A stretch of DNA of 64,000 bases from Deltaproteobacteria bacterium (GTDB lineage: Bacteria; Myxococcota_A; UBA796; SXON01), in the NCBI GenBank assembly GCA_014191855.1, contig BJHF01000019.1, forward strand, positions 1 to 64,000, given 5' to 3'. The position numbers and the translations under genes were made by a program. This document shows positions 16,464 through 25,553 of this stretch, piece by piece (positions within the stretch are counted from its first letter, which is position 1; each line of letters opens with the position of its first letter). The notes under the pieces are model-generated. The model did not search any database, had not been told where the DNA came from, and saw only the letters and a list, made by a program, of their open reading frames with translations.

Positions 16464-18386
16464 CTACGCCTCCTCCCCCAACATCAACGCCCCACTTTTG
16501 CGCGCGGCCCACTCCCGCTCGTAGATCACCTCGATGGTCGGAAGCTCCACCTCCTCCTCCGCGAGCAGCACGCGGATCAGCGCGTACCCCGCGAGGTGAC
16601 CTGAGGTGTCAACCCAGTTTCGATGCCCAGGATCGCGGTGAGCGAGGCAGAGCTCGTAGGTGCCGTCGGGGTTCACGCGCACGTCGGCGTGGTTCAGCGC
16701 GATGCGATGCTGGCGATAGTCGAGGCTCTCCATCCAGGCGTTGTATAGGCAGAAGCTCCAGTACCTGGCGCGGGGAATGCGCCCGCGCACGAACATCACC
16801 TGGTCGGCGCCGAAGCGGTACCAGCACGCGAGGTAGGTGTTGTCCGGCGTAGGGAACAGCGCCGCTCCCTCCATCGAAATGAAGCGGTTGAGCAGCGCGG
16901 CGCTCGCCATCTTCCAAGTTTCCAGCGTGCGCTTGAACACGACCTCCAGGTTGCGACGGGCACGGTCCAGCGAGCGGGCGAGGGCCCTCGGCTCCAGCGC
17001 GCTGGGCGCGGCGCCTCCAACCAGCTCGATCTTCAGCTCAATCGGCGTTTGACGCCAGCGATTTGTGAAGTACTGGCGAACCATGACCGCGATCTCATCT
17101 CCCTCCCCCACAACGGACGCGGCGGGGTCGGTGGAGATCGTGAGGTCGAAGGTTCCGTTTGCGTTCAAGAACGTCGTGTCGTGCCGGTGGGCACCCACCT
17201 GCCCGCCCTTGCGGTAGAGCAATACGCCCACGTAGGTCGTTCCCGGCGCAACAGAGCCGCGCAGTCGGTACGTTCGGCCTTCGCCCAGGCGAATCGGCGC
17301 GCGCCAGTAGTCGGCATCCGGGTTGTCCGCGAACATCTTGCGCGTCGGCCCTTCGGCGTGGTGGAACCGGGGGTGGTCGGGATCGCCTTCCTCCACGAAC
17401 AGATCCACGCTCGCTGAGATCATGCGGAGCAGAAAGCGCCGCCCCTCGAGGTTGTCCACGTCCGCCGGCATGCGCATGTTCGCTTCGAGGCGCCGGGCCG
17501 TGTCCCAGAGCGCGGTCATCGCCGCTGACACCGTGGCGATCGGCGGGGCCTCCAGCGCGCCGAGGTCGTACCCCAATTCCCGGGCGAGCCCGTGGGTTTC
17601 CGGGGACACCGACGCGGGATCGAAGCCTTCGAGCCACTTCGAAGCCAGCTCAGGGTCGATCTTCCCGCGACCCGCCATGTTCGGGTCCCCCACGGCGCGC
17701 GCCCCGCTGGGCCCCTCGCGCATCCGGTCCCCCTCGTACGGGTTCTCCAGAGCCTCATGGTAGGGCAGGCCGATCTCCCGACAGAGCCGCTCCATCGTGG
17801 CCTTCGGCGCGGTGACCATGTCCTCGTAGCGCACCATGGACTTCTGGCCCTCGGGGATGCCGGCAAGGAAGTTCTGTACGTTCTTATTGGCGAAGTACCA
17901 GATGTCGCGCGCGTCCGGCGCGTAGCCCTGGAGCATCACCTCGGCCATCGGCATGTTCTCGATGCTGCGCGTGACACTGCCGGGGTGGCGCAGGATCCAG
18001 ACGTAGCGGGCATCAGGGAACCAACGGGTGAGCCGGTCCATCGCCGCGGGATCGGCGCTCAGATGCGGGCATTTGTCCACCAGGATTCGCTCCCCGAGCG
18101 CCTCGATGAGCCACGCGTATACTTCCGGGACGGTGCGGGGCTCCAGGCTGGCCTCGAGGGCCTTGGCCTCGTCCACCGCGCAGCCCCGCAGCTCCATGAT
18201 CGTGCGCCGAAGGCCTCCCTTCTCCCAGAAGCGCTCGTCGAGCTTCTTGCGCCGCTCCGCCATGGTGGCGAAGGGGGCGATCACCATCTCCGGGGGCGAG
18301 AACAACTGGGGATGACCCGCGAGCATCACGCGGAGCAGGGTGGTGCCACTGCGAGGGGCGCCGAGCACGAAGATGGGGGAGGGCAT
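16464..18386 (-). CDS. Sulfotransferase fused to a DUF1214-like domain
   Basis: The 640-residue protein begins with a PAPS-dependent sulfotransferase domain: 5'-phosphosulfate loop GAPRSGTTLLR (9-19) and 3'-phosphate motif WILRHPGSVTR (130-140), spanning about residues 1-270. The C-terminal third (about 500-630) has the pattern of DUF1214: ARYWSFCLYNAWMESLDYR, VNPDGTYELCL and HRNWVDTSGHLAGYALIRVL. The middle 270-500 is likely part of the same DUF1214/DUF1254-like beta-rich unit. Sulfotransferases of this type modify small molecules, glycans or peptides; the acceptor is unknown. It precedes an AgmX-tail gene by 4 bp. Confidence 0.8.
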   Translation of the reverse strand: MPSPIFVLGAPRSGTTLLRVMLAGHPQLFSPPEMVIAPFATMAERRKKLDERFWEKGGLRRTIMELRGCAVDEAKALEASLEPRTVPEVYAWLIEALGERILVDKCPHLSADPAAMDRLTRWFPDARYVWILRHPGSVTRSIENMPMAEVMLQGYAPDARDIWYFANKNVQNFLAGIPEGQKSMVRYEDMVTAPKATMERLCREIGLPYHEALENPYEGDRMREGPSGARAVGDPNMAGRGKIDPELASKWLEGFDPASVSPETHGLARELGYDLGALEAPPIATVSAAMTALWDTARRLEANMRMPADVDNLEGRRFLLRMISASVDLFVEEGDPDHPRFHHAEGPTRKMFADNPDADYWRAPIRLGEGRTYRLRGSVAPGTTYVGVLLYRKGGQVGAHRHDTTFLNANGTFDLTISTDPAASVVGEGDEIAVMVRQYFTNRWRQTPIELKIELVGGAAPSALEPRALARSLDRARRNLEVVFKRTLETWKMASAALLNRFISMEGAALFPTPDNTYLACWYRFGADQVMFVRGRIPRARYWSFCLYNAWMESLDYRQHRIALNHADVRVNPDGTYELCLAHRDPGHRNWVDTSGHLAGYALIRVLLAEEEVELPTIEVIYEREWAARKSGALMLGEEA

Positions 18387-18421
18387 GGGGTTCTTATATC
18401 CTCCGCGATAGAAGCCGCGGG

Positions 18422-19861
18422 ATGCCTCTCTTCACGCGCGCAGACCTGCTGGCCGCGAACCAGTGCGCTCGTCGAGCCTGGTTGCAGCAGCACCCCCCGG
18501 CAGAGGCGCCCGAACGGCTGAGGTTGCCGCGCTCCGACGATCGGGACGCGGTGCGCGACGCGATGCGGCGCCGCTATCCGGGGGGCATCACGATCCCGGT
18601 TGAGGCTCCACTCGAAACGCGCCTGGCCGCCACCGCGGCGGCGATCGCCGACACGGCGATCCCCGCGATCTTCGACGCAACCTTTGCGTTCGACCAGATC
18701 GTGGTTCGCGCCGCGGTGCTGGAGCGGCGGCCGGGCGGGTTTGTGGTTTCGGAAGCCAAGGCGGCGAACAGCGTCGGGGAGGCCCACGAGCTGGACGTGG
18801 CCGTCGTGGGCTGGGTGGCGGCGCAGACGGGCACTCCGATCGCGGGGCTCAGCCTCGCCCACTTCGACCCCGACTACGTTCGCCGCGAAACGCTCGATGA
18901 TCAAGCGCTCTTCGTAGTCGTTCCCGTGCTGCCCCGAGAGTTCGCGACCGCCCATGCCCGCCTGCGCGCTTCCGCCGCTCGGGCGGACGAGCCCCCGGCG
19001 AAGGTCGGCCACCACTGCCAACACCCCCGGGAGTGCCCGTTCCGCACGCATTGCGCACCTTCTACCGGAGAGTTCTCGGTTCAGCGGCTCCCGCGCGCCG
19101 GGAAGGTCCAGCAGGAACTGGCAGAGCTGGGGGTGACGGACGTGCGCCAGATCCCGACGCACGTGCGGATGAACCCGACGCAACAACACGCCGTTTGGTC
19201 GCTCGTCAATCACGCGGAGTACATCGGCGGCGGCCTGCTCCCGAGCCTGAGAAACGTTCGATGGCCACTGCGGTTTTTGGATTTCGAGGCCTGCCAGCCG
19301 GCCGTGCCGCGTTGGCCGGGCACCTCGCCCTTCCAACAGCTCCCAACCCAGTGGTCGATGCACGTGCAGTATGAAGACGGGCGCGTCGAACACTCCGCCT
19401 TTTTGCACACCGAGGACAGCGATCCGCGAGAAGCCTTCGTACGAAGCCTGGTTACGGCGGTCGGCACTGAGGGGAGCATCCTCGTATACAGCGGCTACGA
19501 AGCGACCACCCTGCGCGGTTTGCGGGACCGGATGCCCGAGGCCTGGTCCGAATTCGAAGGGATCGTGAACCGGATCATGGACATGCTCCCGGTGATCCGC
19601 GATCACTACTACCACCCCGACCTTGAGGGCAGCTTCTCCATCAAGGCGGTGCTGCCTGCGGTGTGCCCCGACGTGGGGTACGACGACCTGGAGGTGCAAG
19701 ACGGGGCCACGGCAGCGCGCCTGTGGCTGCGCATGATCTCGTCAGGAACGCCAGACGACGAACGGGCCCACATACGTGCGTCGCTCCTTGCCTACTGCGA
19801 GCGGGATACGCTGGCGTTGTTGTGCGTTCGCGAGGCGCTCGTCGCCCGCGCGGGAGGATAA
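18422..19861 (+). CDS. DUF2779 protein: Cas4-like plus RNase H-like nuclease
   Basis: The 479-residue protein has an N-terminal PD-(D/E)xK nuclease layout with Asp86 (IFDATF) and ExK (SEAK, 111-113). Four cysteines (15, 199, 205, 211; NQCARRAW and HHCQHPRECPFRTHC) suggest a Cas4/AddB-style Fe-S cluster. The C-terminal half carries an RNase H-like exonuclease signature: LDFEA (286-290), VYSGYEATTLRGL and a late YCERDTLAL. This combination is the DUF2779 family. A DNA- or RNA-processing role is inferred; no cas genes are near. The FHA gene follows after 2 bp. Confidence 0.78.
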   Translation: MPLFTRADLLAANQCARRAWLQQHPPAEAPERLRLPRSDDRDAVRDAMRRRYPGGITIPVEAPLETRLAATAAAIADTAIPAIFDATFAFDQIVVRAAVLERRPGGFVVSEAKAANSVGEAHELDVAVVGWVAAQTGTPIAGLSLAHFDPDYVRRETLDDQALFVVVPVLPREFATAHARLRASAARADEPPAKVGHHCQHPRECPFRTHCAPSTGEFSVQRLPRAGKVQQELAELGVTDVRQIPTHVRMNPTQQHAVWSLVNHAEYIGGGLLPSLRNVRWPLRFLDFEACQPAVPRWPGTSPFQQLPTQWSMHVQYEDGRVEHSAFLHTEDSDPREAFVRSLVTAVGTEGSILVYSGYEATTLRGLRDRMPEAWSEFEGIVNRIMDMLPVIRDHYYHPDLEGSFSIKAVLPAVCPDVGYDDLEVQDGATAARLWLRMISSGTPDDERAHIRASLLAYCERDTLALLCVREALVARAGG

Positions 19862-19863
19862 CG

Positions 19864-20577
19864 ATGCCCAGATTCATCATCAGCTCGGCCGCCGCAAAAC
19901 AGCAGGTATTCGAGCTTTCGAAGGGTGAATATGTAATCGGCCGCGATCGCGAGGCACAGATCCTGCTCCCCAACGTGTCGGTGAGCCGCGAGCACGCCAA
20001 GGTGGTGGTGAGCGACTCCGGCGCCACCCTTGAAGACATGGGCTCGGGAAACGGAACCACCGTGAACGGCAATGTGGTGCTCCAACACCACCTCCAGTCG
20101 AAAGACGAGGTGAAGGTCGGCAAGTTTTCGCTGGTGTTCCTCACCGACGCACGGCCGGACGAGTTCTACAAGGGCCGCTGCGTGCGCTACATGCCGCCCT
20201 ACGAGCCCCGGGGGGCCGAGGTGGGACAGGACGAAACGTTCGTGCTCACCAAGGATGCGCTCAAGGCGATGGCCTCCCAGAGCCGCCTCGTGGAGCACGC
20301 GCGGATCGTGCTGATCCGGGATCCCTCACGCTTCTGGCACCCCGAAGATCGACCGCTCTCCTTCGGAAGCGCCGATGCGATGATCAACGTCGCGGGGTGG
20401 TTCATCTTCGGCACGGTGGCGGAGCTGAGCTGGGACGGCGCGCGGCACGTCCTCCGGAAAAACGCGTGGTGGGTTCCGGTGAAGGTGAACGAAGTGGCGG
20501 TGGAGAAGGTGCAGCTCAAGCACAACGATCGGCTCACGATCGGGGAAGCCCGGTTCCGGTACGAAGGGGAGAAGTAG
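19864..20577 (+). CDS. FHA-domain protein with a second, degenerate FHA-like half
   Basis: The 237-residue protein has a classical FHA domain in residues 20-95 (VIGRDREAQILLPN, VSREHAKVV, GSGNGTTVNG), the phosphothreonine-recognition fold. The C-terminal half (about 155-235) repeats the general layout (PLSFGSADAMINVAGW, VAVEKVQLKHNDRLTIGEARFRY) but lacks the GR...SxxH phosphate-binding residues. It may be a structural or dimerisation half. The ATG follows the nuclease stop by 2 bp. The function in signalling is unknown. Confidence 0.8.
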   Translation: MPRFIISSAAAKQQVFELSKGEYVIGRDREAQILLPNVSVSREHAKVVVSDSGATLEDMGSGNGTTVNGNVVLQHHLQSKDEVKVGKFSLVFLTDARPDEFYKGRCVRYMPPYEPRGAEVGQDETFVLTKDALKAMASQSRLVEHARIVLIRDPSRFWHPEDRPLSFGSADAMINVAGWFIFGTVAELSWDGARHVLRKNAWWVPVKVNEVAVEKVQLKHNDRLTIGEARFRYEGEK

Positions 20578-20581
20578 CCTG

Positions 20582-20779
20582 ATGATCCTGTCCTTCCTGC
20601 TCGCTTGTTTCGGCGCCTCCGAAGATCCCTGCGGCGACTATTGCGACACGCTCTGCGGTTGCGGAGACGAAGCGGCGTGCGACGATTGCCATGCCGTTTA
20701 CGACGACGCAGACGCCGAGCTGCAAGACGAATGCGAAGCTGCGCTCGCCGAGCTCACCTGCGAGAGCGGCGGCGGCTGA
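20582..20779 (+). CDS. Small Cys-rich lipoprotein
   Basis: This 65-residue product starts MILSFLLACFG, a minimal lipoprotein signal with Cys9 as the lipid site. It then carries eight further cysteines in an acidic sequence (CGDYCDTLCGCGDEAACDDC). The even count fits four disulfides or a metal site. The ATG is 4 bp after the FHA stop, so it is probably co-transcribed. No family is recognised. Confidence 0.55.
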   Translation: MILSFLLACFGASEDPCGDYCDTLCGCGDEAACDDCHAVYDDADAELQDECEAALAELTCESGGG

Positions 20780-20927
20780 TCGCCAGCCCAAAACGACCGC
20801 GTCCTGGTGATCGACGCGGTTTGATGGATAGAACCGCGTCGCAGCGGTTCTCGCGCCGCAAAGCCGCTTCCCGATCGGTTGGTTCTCGCGTACACTGCAG
20901 GGACCCCAGTCTCCGGAGCTGACCTTG

Positions 20928-22121
20928 ATGCCCCTCCTCCCGCTGCTCGTCGCCTGCGCCGACGTCACCGTGCCGATGAACGGCGCCGAAGAATCCTTCG
21001 CTGGCTCCGCGATCGATGCCCCGACCGGCACCGCCGACTGGCATGTGGACGGCGCGGGAGGCTCCGACTTCGAGACCATCCAGGAGGCGATCGACGCCGC
21101 CTCGCCCGGCCAGTGGATCCTCGTCGCGCCCGGCACGTACTCCGAGCGCATCAACTACAACGGGAAGTCGTTGTGGATCTCAAGCCGCGATGGCTCGGCC
21201 GCCACGACGATCGATGCGACGCGCCGCGGCACAGGGGTAACGGTGGTCGGCGGTGAAACCAGCCGAACCGCGCTCGTCGGTTTCACCATCGAAAACGCGG
21301 TGGACTACGGGGTGCAGGTCGACTTCTCCTCGATCCACCTCGAAGATGTGCGGATCACCGGGGCCAGCGGCGCCTACGGCATCCACGGCAGCAGCGCCGA
21401 CCTGGAGCTGCAGGACGTCACGATCGACAACAACGACGCGAACTACGCCGCGATCTACATGGATCGCGGGTCGCTGCAGATGACCGACAGCTCGGTGGAG
21501 TGCGGCAACGGCTACACGATCTACTCGGGACACGGGTACATGCAGATCGACCAGTCCACGATCACGTGTAACGGGCGTAACAGCTACGCCATCGCGGTGG
21601 AGCACACCGTGGGAACCGTGCTCCGCAGTACGCTCACCGGCCAGGTGTACGTCTCCAGCGAAGACGACCACAACACCGACACCATCGCGCTCGTGAACAG
21701 CGTGCTCAACGGCGATTACACGGCGGTGTACGGCACCATCCTCATCCGAAACTCCGTGATCGACGGCGGCAAGGTCACCTACTGGGACTTCGCCGAAAAC
21801 CCAGCCACGCCGGTGATCGAGAACTCCATCCTGCTCAACAGCACCTGCGCGTTCGCGACCGATGCGTTGACCAACACCGTCCGTAACAACAGCTTCTGGA
21901 ACACGACGCCAAGCTGCGGCACGGCCACCTACATCGCCGCCGATGGCAACCTCGACGCAGACCCGCTGCTGACCGACGCGCCCGGTGGCGACTACCACCT
22001 CGACGGCGGCTCCCCCCTGGAGGACGCAGGCGTAGACGAAGACACCTACGACGACATCGACGGGAGCCGGGGCGACATCGGGCCGTTTGGCGGCGTATTC
22101 ACGATGGACGGGGGGTGGTAG
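20928..22121 (+). CDS. Right-handed beta-helix lipoprotein
   Basis: The 397-residue product has a short lipoprotein signal (MPLLPLLVAC) and then a pectate-lyase-like parallel beta-helix. The entry motif GSDFETIQEAIDAASPGQWI and VAPGTYSERINYNGKSLWI are typical of the first coil. Serial short repeats follow (DVTIDNNDANYAAIYM, VLRSTLTGQVYVSSE). It ends SRGDIGPFGG, a closing motif common to such proteins. The ATG at 20928 is preferred over the TTG one codon upstream. It forms a tandem pair with the next gene, 2 bp away. No catalytic residues are identifiable. Confidence 0.75.
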   Translation: MPLLPLLVACADVTVPMNGAEESFAGSAIDAPTGTADWHVDGAGGSDFETIQEAIDAASPGQWILVAPGTYSERINYNGKSLWISSRDGSAATTIDATRRGTGVTVVGGETSRTALVGFTIENAVDYGVQVDFSSIHLEDVRITGASGAYGIHGSSADLELQDVTIDNNDANYAAIYMDRGSLQMTDSSVECGNGYTIYSGHGYMQIDQSTITCNGRNSYAIAVEHTVGTVLRSTLTGQVYVSSEDDHNTDTIALVNSVLNGDYTAVYGTILIRNSVIDGGKVTYWDFAENPATPVIENSILLNSTCAFATDALTNTVRNNSFWNTTPSCGTATYIAADGNLDADPLLTDAPGGDYHLDGGSPLEDAGVDEDTYDDIDGSRGDIGPFGGVFTMDGGW

Positions 22122-22123
22122 CC

Positions 22124-23419
22124 ATGAAAACCCTCACGCTTCTTCCATTTCTCCTGCTTGGCTGCAACCTCAACAGCTCCATCAAGATCGCCGGCGGCTC
22201 CGACAGCGGGTCGGGTGATTCCGATACGGACACCGACAGCGACTCGGATACCGACGCGGACACCGACACCGACACCGACACCGACGTGCCGCCCGACGAG
22301 GAGGAGGCTCCTCCCGACATCGTGGTGGACTGCCACGGGACGGGCGACTTCGAGCTGATCCAGGAGGCCATCGACGCCGCCGTTTCGCCCTCGCGGATCG
22401 GCGTGAAGATGTGCACCTACCATGAGCGGCTGGACATGCTCGGGAAGCAAATCGACCTGTATGGGATCGACGGCAGCACCAGCACGATCCTGGATGCCGA
22501 CCAGGGCGGCACTGCGGTGGACTTCGAGCGCATGGAGAGCGGGTGGAGCCGACTCGCCGGCTTCACGATCGTAGACGGGCTCGATGAGGCCGACGGCGCC
22601 GCGATCGAGATCACCCAGGCCAGCGTGGAGCTGGAAGACATCGTTTTGGAAGACAACCGGGGGCTGAGCCTGATCCGCAGCAACGGCGGCAGCATCGACA
22701 TGCAGGATGTGCGCATCGAAGGTAACGATGTGATCACCGAGGGCCAGGCGGTGTATGTCGACGGCGGGAACATCAACATGGTGGACACCTACATTGACTG
22801 CGACGGAGGTACCCAGGCGCTCTGGCACCACGTGCAGGCGCTGATCGTGGACAGCGAGCTGGTTTGTGACACTGGCTATGGGGTGCAGGACTACCACGGG
22901 GAAGACCGCATCCTGCGCTCGAAGATCTACGGCGGAATCGCGGGGTACTACGCGCATGATACCGAGAGCACCGTGGAGGAGCCGGATAGCCCCAGCGAAG
23001 TGTTCTACGTCGAAAACAGCGTGATCGGCGGCGGCACCTACGGCCTCGATGTTCGCTATATGCACCTTGAGCTCGACAACAGCGTGTTCTACGGAACCGC
23101 TGGAAGCGCGCTGATGATGACCGCGTGCGACAGCGGGAGCTGGAGCATCAACAACGTGTACGCCGAGTCGGCCTGCGGGATCACCGGGGATCAGGCGTTC
23201 TCCGATCAATACTCCTCGTACTGGCACAACACGGCGGATGCCTGCGGTGTCACGCTCCGCCCGGCGGTAACGACGGATCCGCTCTTCACCAGCTGGCCCG
23301 ACGACCTTACGCTTGGCGCGGGCTCCCCGCTGATCGACGCGGGCTACCCCGCTTGGGACGATACCGATGGTTCGCGGAGCGACATCGGGCGGTATGGCGG
23401 GCCGGCCGGGGGCTGGTAG
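22124..23419 (+). CDS. Beta-helix lipoprotein with Asp/Thr/Ser linker
   Basis: The 431-residue product has a lipobox (LLPFLLLGC) and a roughly 35-residue linker built of Asp-Thr, Asp-Ser and Asp-Ala dipeptides. A parallel beta-helix follows, starting GTGDFELIQEAIDAAVSPSR. The closing motif SRSDIGRYGGPAGGW mirrors that of the preceding gene. The two arose by duplication but differ by gain of the acidic linker, which may bind calcium or space the domain from the membrane. Start chosen at the ATG directly before the signal peptide. Confidence 0.78.
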   Translation: MKTLTLLPFLLLGCNLNSSIKIAGGSDSGSGDSDTDTDSDSDTDADTDTDTDTDVPPDEEEAPPDIVVDCHGTGDFELIQEAIDAAVSPSRIGVKMCTYHERLDMLGKQIDLYGIDGSTSTILDADQGGTAVDFERMESGWSRLAGFTIVDGLDEADGAAIEITQASVELEDIVLEDNRGLSLIRSNGGSIDMQDVRIEGNDVITEGQAVYVDGGNINMVDTYIDCDGGTQALWHHVQALIVDSELVCDTGYGVQDYHGEDRILRSKIYGGIAGYYAHDTESTVEEPDSPSEVFYVENSVIGGGTYGLDVRYMHLELDNSVFYGTAGSALMMTACDSGSWSINNVYAESACGITGDQAFSDQYSSYWHNTADACGVTLRPAVTTDPLFTSWPDDLTLGAGSPLIDAGYPAWDDTDGSRSDIGRYGGPAGGW

Positions 23420-23533
23420 GCGCAGCGGCCCCGCGCACGGCGCTCACGTCTTCGCCGCCCGACGGCGAGCTCTTGGCGCTTGTGCACTCGGCGAATCCAT
23501 CGCGAGCGCGATAGCTTTGCCAGGAGGTGGCCG

Positions 23534-25129
23534 GTGTCGCTCGTCCTGCTGTTCGTGCTCTCCGCGTTCGGCGCCGATGTAGATCCCTGGTTGCGTGAGG
23601 TGGAGTCCGAGCTTGACGCTGCGGTGCCCTCGCTCCGAACGTGCGTGGCCTACTCCAGGGCCGTGGACGAGGATCACACCGATATCCTCGCCTTCGAGCT
23701 ACGCTATGGCGAGGGAAAGGCGCCGCGCGTGGTCGCGGTGGACCAGACCATGATGGAGAGCTGGATCACCCGCTGCATGGCCCTTCGCCTCACAGAGCGG
23801 AGCTGGCCCACGGCACCGATTGGGTCCGCAAACGTGGGCTTCACCCTGAACATCGCGCAGTTGGCACCCCTACGGGAGTCGCCGGTGTTCCTGGCCCACC
23901 CGATGCCCTCGGGGTTCACCAGCGTGGCCGCCCTGCCCTACGACATGGTGCGGCTCAGCGTGAACAAACGCGTGAAGATCGGCCCGCGCTGCCTGCGCAC
24001 CCGCGTGGACGGTGCGGGCGAGGATCTTTCCGCCCACGTGGAAGCCGCGTTCACCCTGGATAGCGCTGGATACCTCGAGCGCGGCCGCGTGGTGGGCGGC
24101 GAGCACCTTGGCGCGCTGCGCGAGTGCATCCTGGATGAGATCGAGCATGCCAGATTCCCCGCCGGCTACCCGGCCACCGCGCCGATCTGGCTCATCCTGG
24201 AGCTCCAGGGTTCAGGGGGGGCCTATGCCACGACCGATGCGGCAACGCCGCGCGGTCGTCGAGCCTGGAGCTGGAAGTACCGCCTCTGGACTCAAAAAGC
24301 AGTCGTGAAGTCGGAGCCCAAGCCGCCAGAAGTCGCGGTGGATCGTTGGCTCTACGACGTGGACCGGAAGCTCAGCGCCCGGGCCCGCGAGTTCCAGGGC
24401 TGTGTGCTGGCCGAGGATCCGCAGCGGGGCGACTACGACGTGCTCCTGGTGGGCGGTCCCGCGGGGATCGAGGGCGTGGCCATCGCAACGACCGCTGGCG
24501 CGTTCGACGCGGCTCCGTGTATCGCCCGCTCGATCCTCAAGGCAGGCGCGGGCGGTGTCTCGTCGCGACAGGTGCTTCGAGCGCGGATCGAGATCCTGCC
24601 CGGCCCGGCTACGGTGGTGTCCGGGCCGGTGCCGCTCTGGGCGCCCGCCGGCCCCTGGAGTGAAGCGGCGCTGGCCGCTGCGCGCGTCGGCGACGCCGAG
24701 GCGCTCGACGCGGCGCTCCCGGGCAGCATCGTGAGCGCGAACGGCATGTGGACGGCCGACCTGCCGCCTCCCGTGGCCACGGATGCGCGCCCGTCCTGGA
24801 CCCCGGGCGGCGCGTGGCCCGCATGGAATCGCCTCGTGTACGGAGCGGGAGACCTCAACGCGGCCGAGCTGGAGCTCACGCGGTGGAGCAACGCGATGGG
24901 CGGTTGTGAGATCGAGGTGGGGCCCCGCGATGCGACGGTGCTCGTGGCGACGGCACACGTAGACGAAGGCGGGATCATTCACGTGGACCCACCGTTCTCG
25001 AACCCACTCGGGGAAGCAACCTATGCCTGCCTCACTGCGCGCCTCGAGGGCCAGCGCGCGGCTGCCGGTGGAACGCCCTACTCGGTGATCTGGCCCGCGA
25101 CCCTCGGCCACCGTGGCAGCGGGCGCTAA
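23534..25129 (+). CDS. Large secreted protein with repeated Cys-containing modules, unknown function
   Basis: From a GTG at 23534, preceded by a strong ribosome site (AGGAGGTGG at 23522-23530), the product has 531 residues with a signal peptide (VSLVLLFVLSAFGA). Similar modules recur: a WLREVE/WLYDVD-type start, a Cys in SLRTCV or EFQGCV, and a Cys-containing closing helix (ALRECILDEI, YACLTARLE). They resemble the AgmX-tail proteins upstream in style (a pair of cysteines bracketing a beta-sheet). I cannot name the family. The start is decided by the ribosome site and signal peptide. Confidence 0.6.
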   Translation: MSLVLLFVLSAFGADVDPWLREVESELDAAVPSLRTCVAYSRAVDEDHTDILAFELRYGEGKAPRVVAVDQTMMESWITRCMALRLTERSWPTAPIGSANVGFTLNIAQLAPLRESPVFLAHPMPSGFTSVAALPYDMVRLSVNKRVKIGPRCLRTRVDGAGEDLSAHVEAAFTLDSAGYLERGRVVGGEHLGALRECILDEIEHARFPAGYPATAPIWLILELQGSGGAYATTDAATPRGRRAWSWKYRLWTQKAVVKSEPKPPEVAVDRWLYDVDRKLSARAREFQGCVLAEDPQRGDYDVLLVGGPAGIEGVAIATTAGAFDAAPCIARSILKAGAGGVSSRQVLRARIEILPGPATVVSGPVPLWAPAGPWSEAALAAARVGDAEALDAALPGSIVSANGMWTADLPPPVATDARPSWTPGGAWPAWNRLVYGAGDLNAAELELTRWSNAMGGCEIEVGPRDATVLVATAHVDEGGIIHVDPPFSNPLGEATYACLTARLEGQRAAAGGTPYSVIWPATLGHRGSGR

Positions 25130-25545
25130 GGCCCGGACTCCACCACGCCCCAGTACACCCAGCGGCCGTCCGCCTTCAGGAACCGGCTGTGCTCTTCGAT
25201 CTGGCCCGCGGCCCCGCCGTGGAGATACCGGGCGGTAAACGCCACCCGCCCCTCGTCGCCGCGCGAATCTGCAGAGTGCACCTCCAACCCCGTGAACTCG
25301 ACCGCTTCGCAGTAGCGCCGCAAGGATTCGGCCCACGCGCGCGCGTCGGTTTGGTGGTGCGGACCCTGCGCGTGGGTGGTGCGGATCAGGTGCCCCACGT
25401 TCCCCACGACATACGCCGAATACCGCGACCGCATCAACGACTCGGGGGTTGCCGCCGCAGCTCCATCCAGCACCGGCTCACAACACGCCTTGAACTTGCG
25501 CCCCAGGCCGCAGGGGCACGGGGCGTTGCCGCCGGTGCGTCGCAA
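25126..25545 (-). CDS. ychJ: YchJ/UPF0225 family SEC-C protein
   Basis: The 139-residue protein has an N-terminal SEC-C zinc motif (CPCGLGRKFKACC, residues 10-22) and an NTF2-like domain ending with a conserved ...EHSRFLKADGRWVYWGV. This is the YchJ family layout, of unknown biochemical function. The start is a TTG at 25545, because the first residues of the family begin just before CPCG and no ATG is closer. It converges with the secreted-protein gene, sharing 4 bp at the 3' ends, and follows a small membrane-protein gene by 8 bp. Confidence 0.8.
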   Translation of the reverse strand: MRRTGGNAPCPCGLGRKFKACCEPVLDGAAAATPESLMRSRYSAYVVGNVGHLIRTTHAQGPHHQTDARAWAESLRRYCEAVEFTGLEVHSADSRGDEGRVAFTARYLHGGAAGQIEEHSRFLKADGRWVYWGVVESGP

Positions 25546-25553
25546 CGGAGGGG

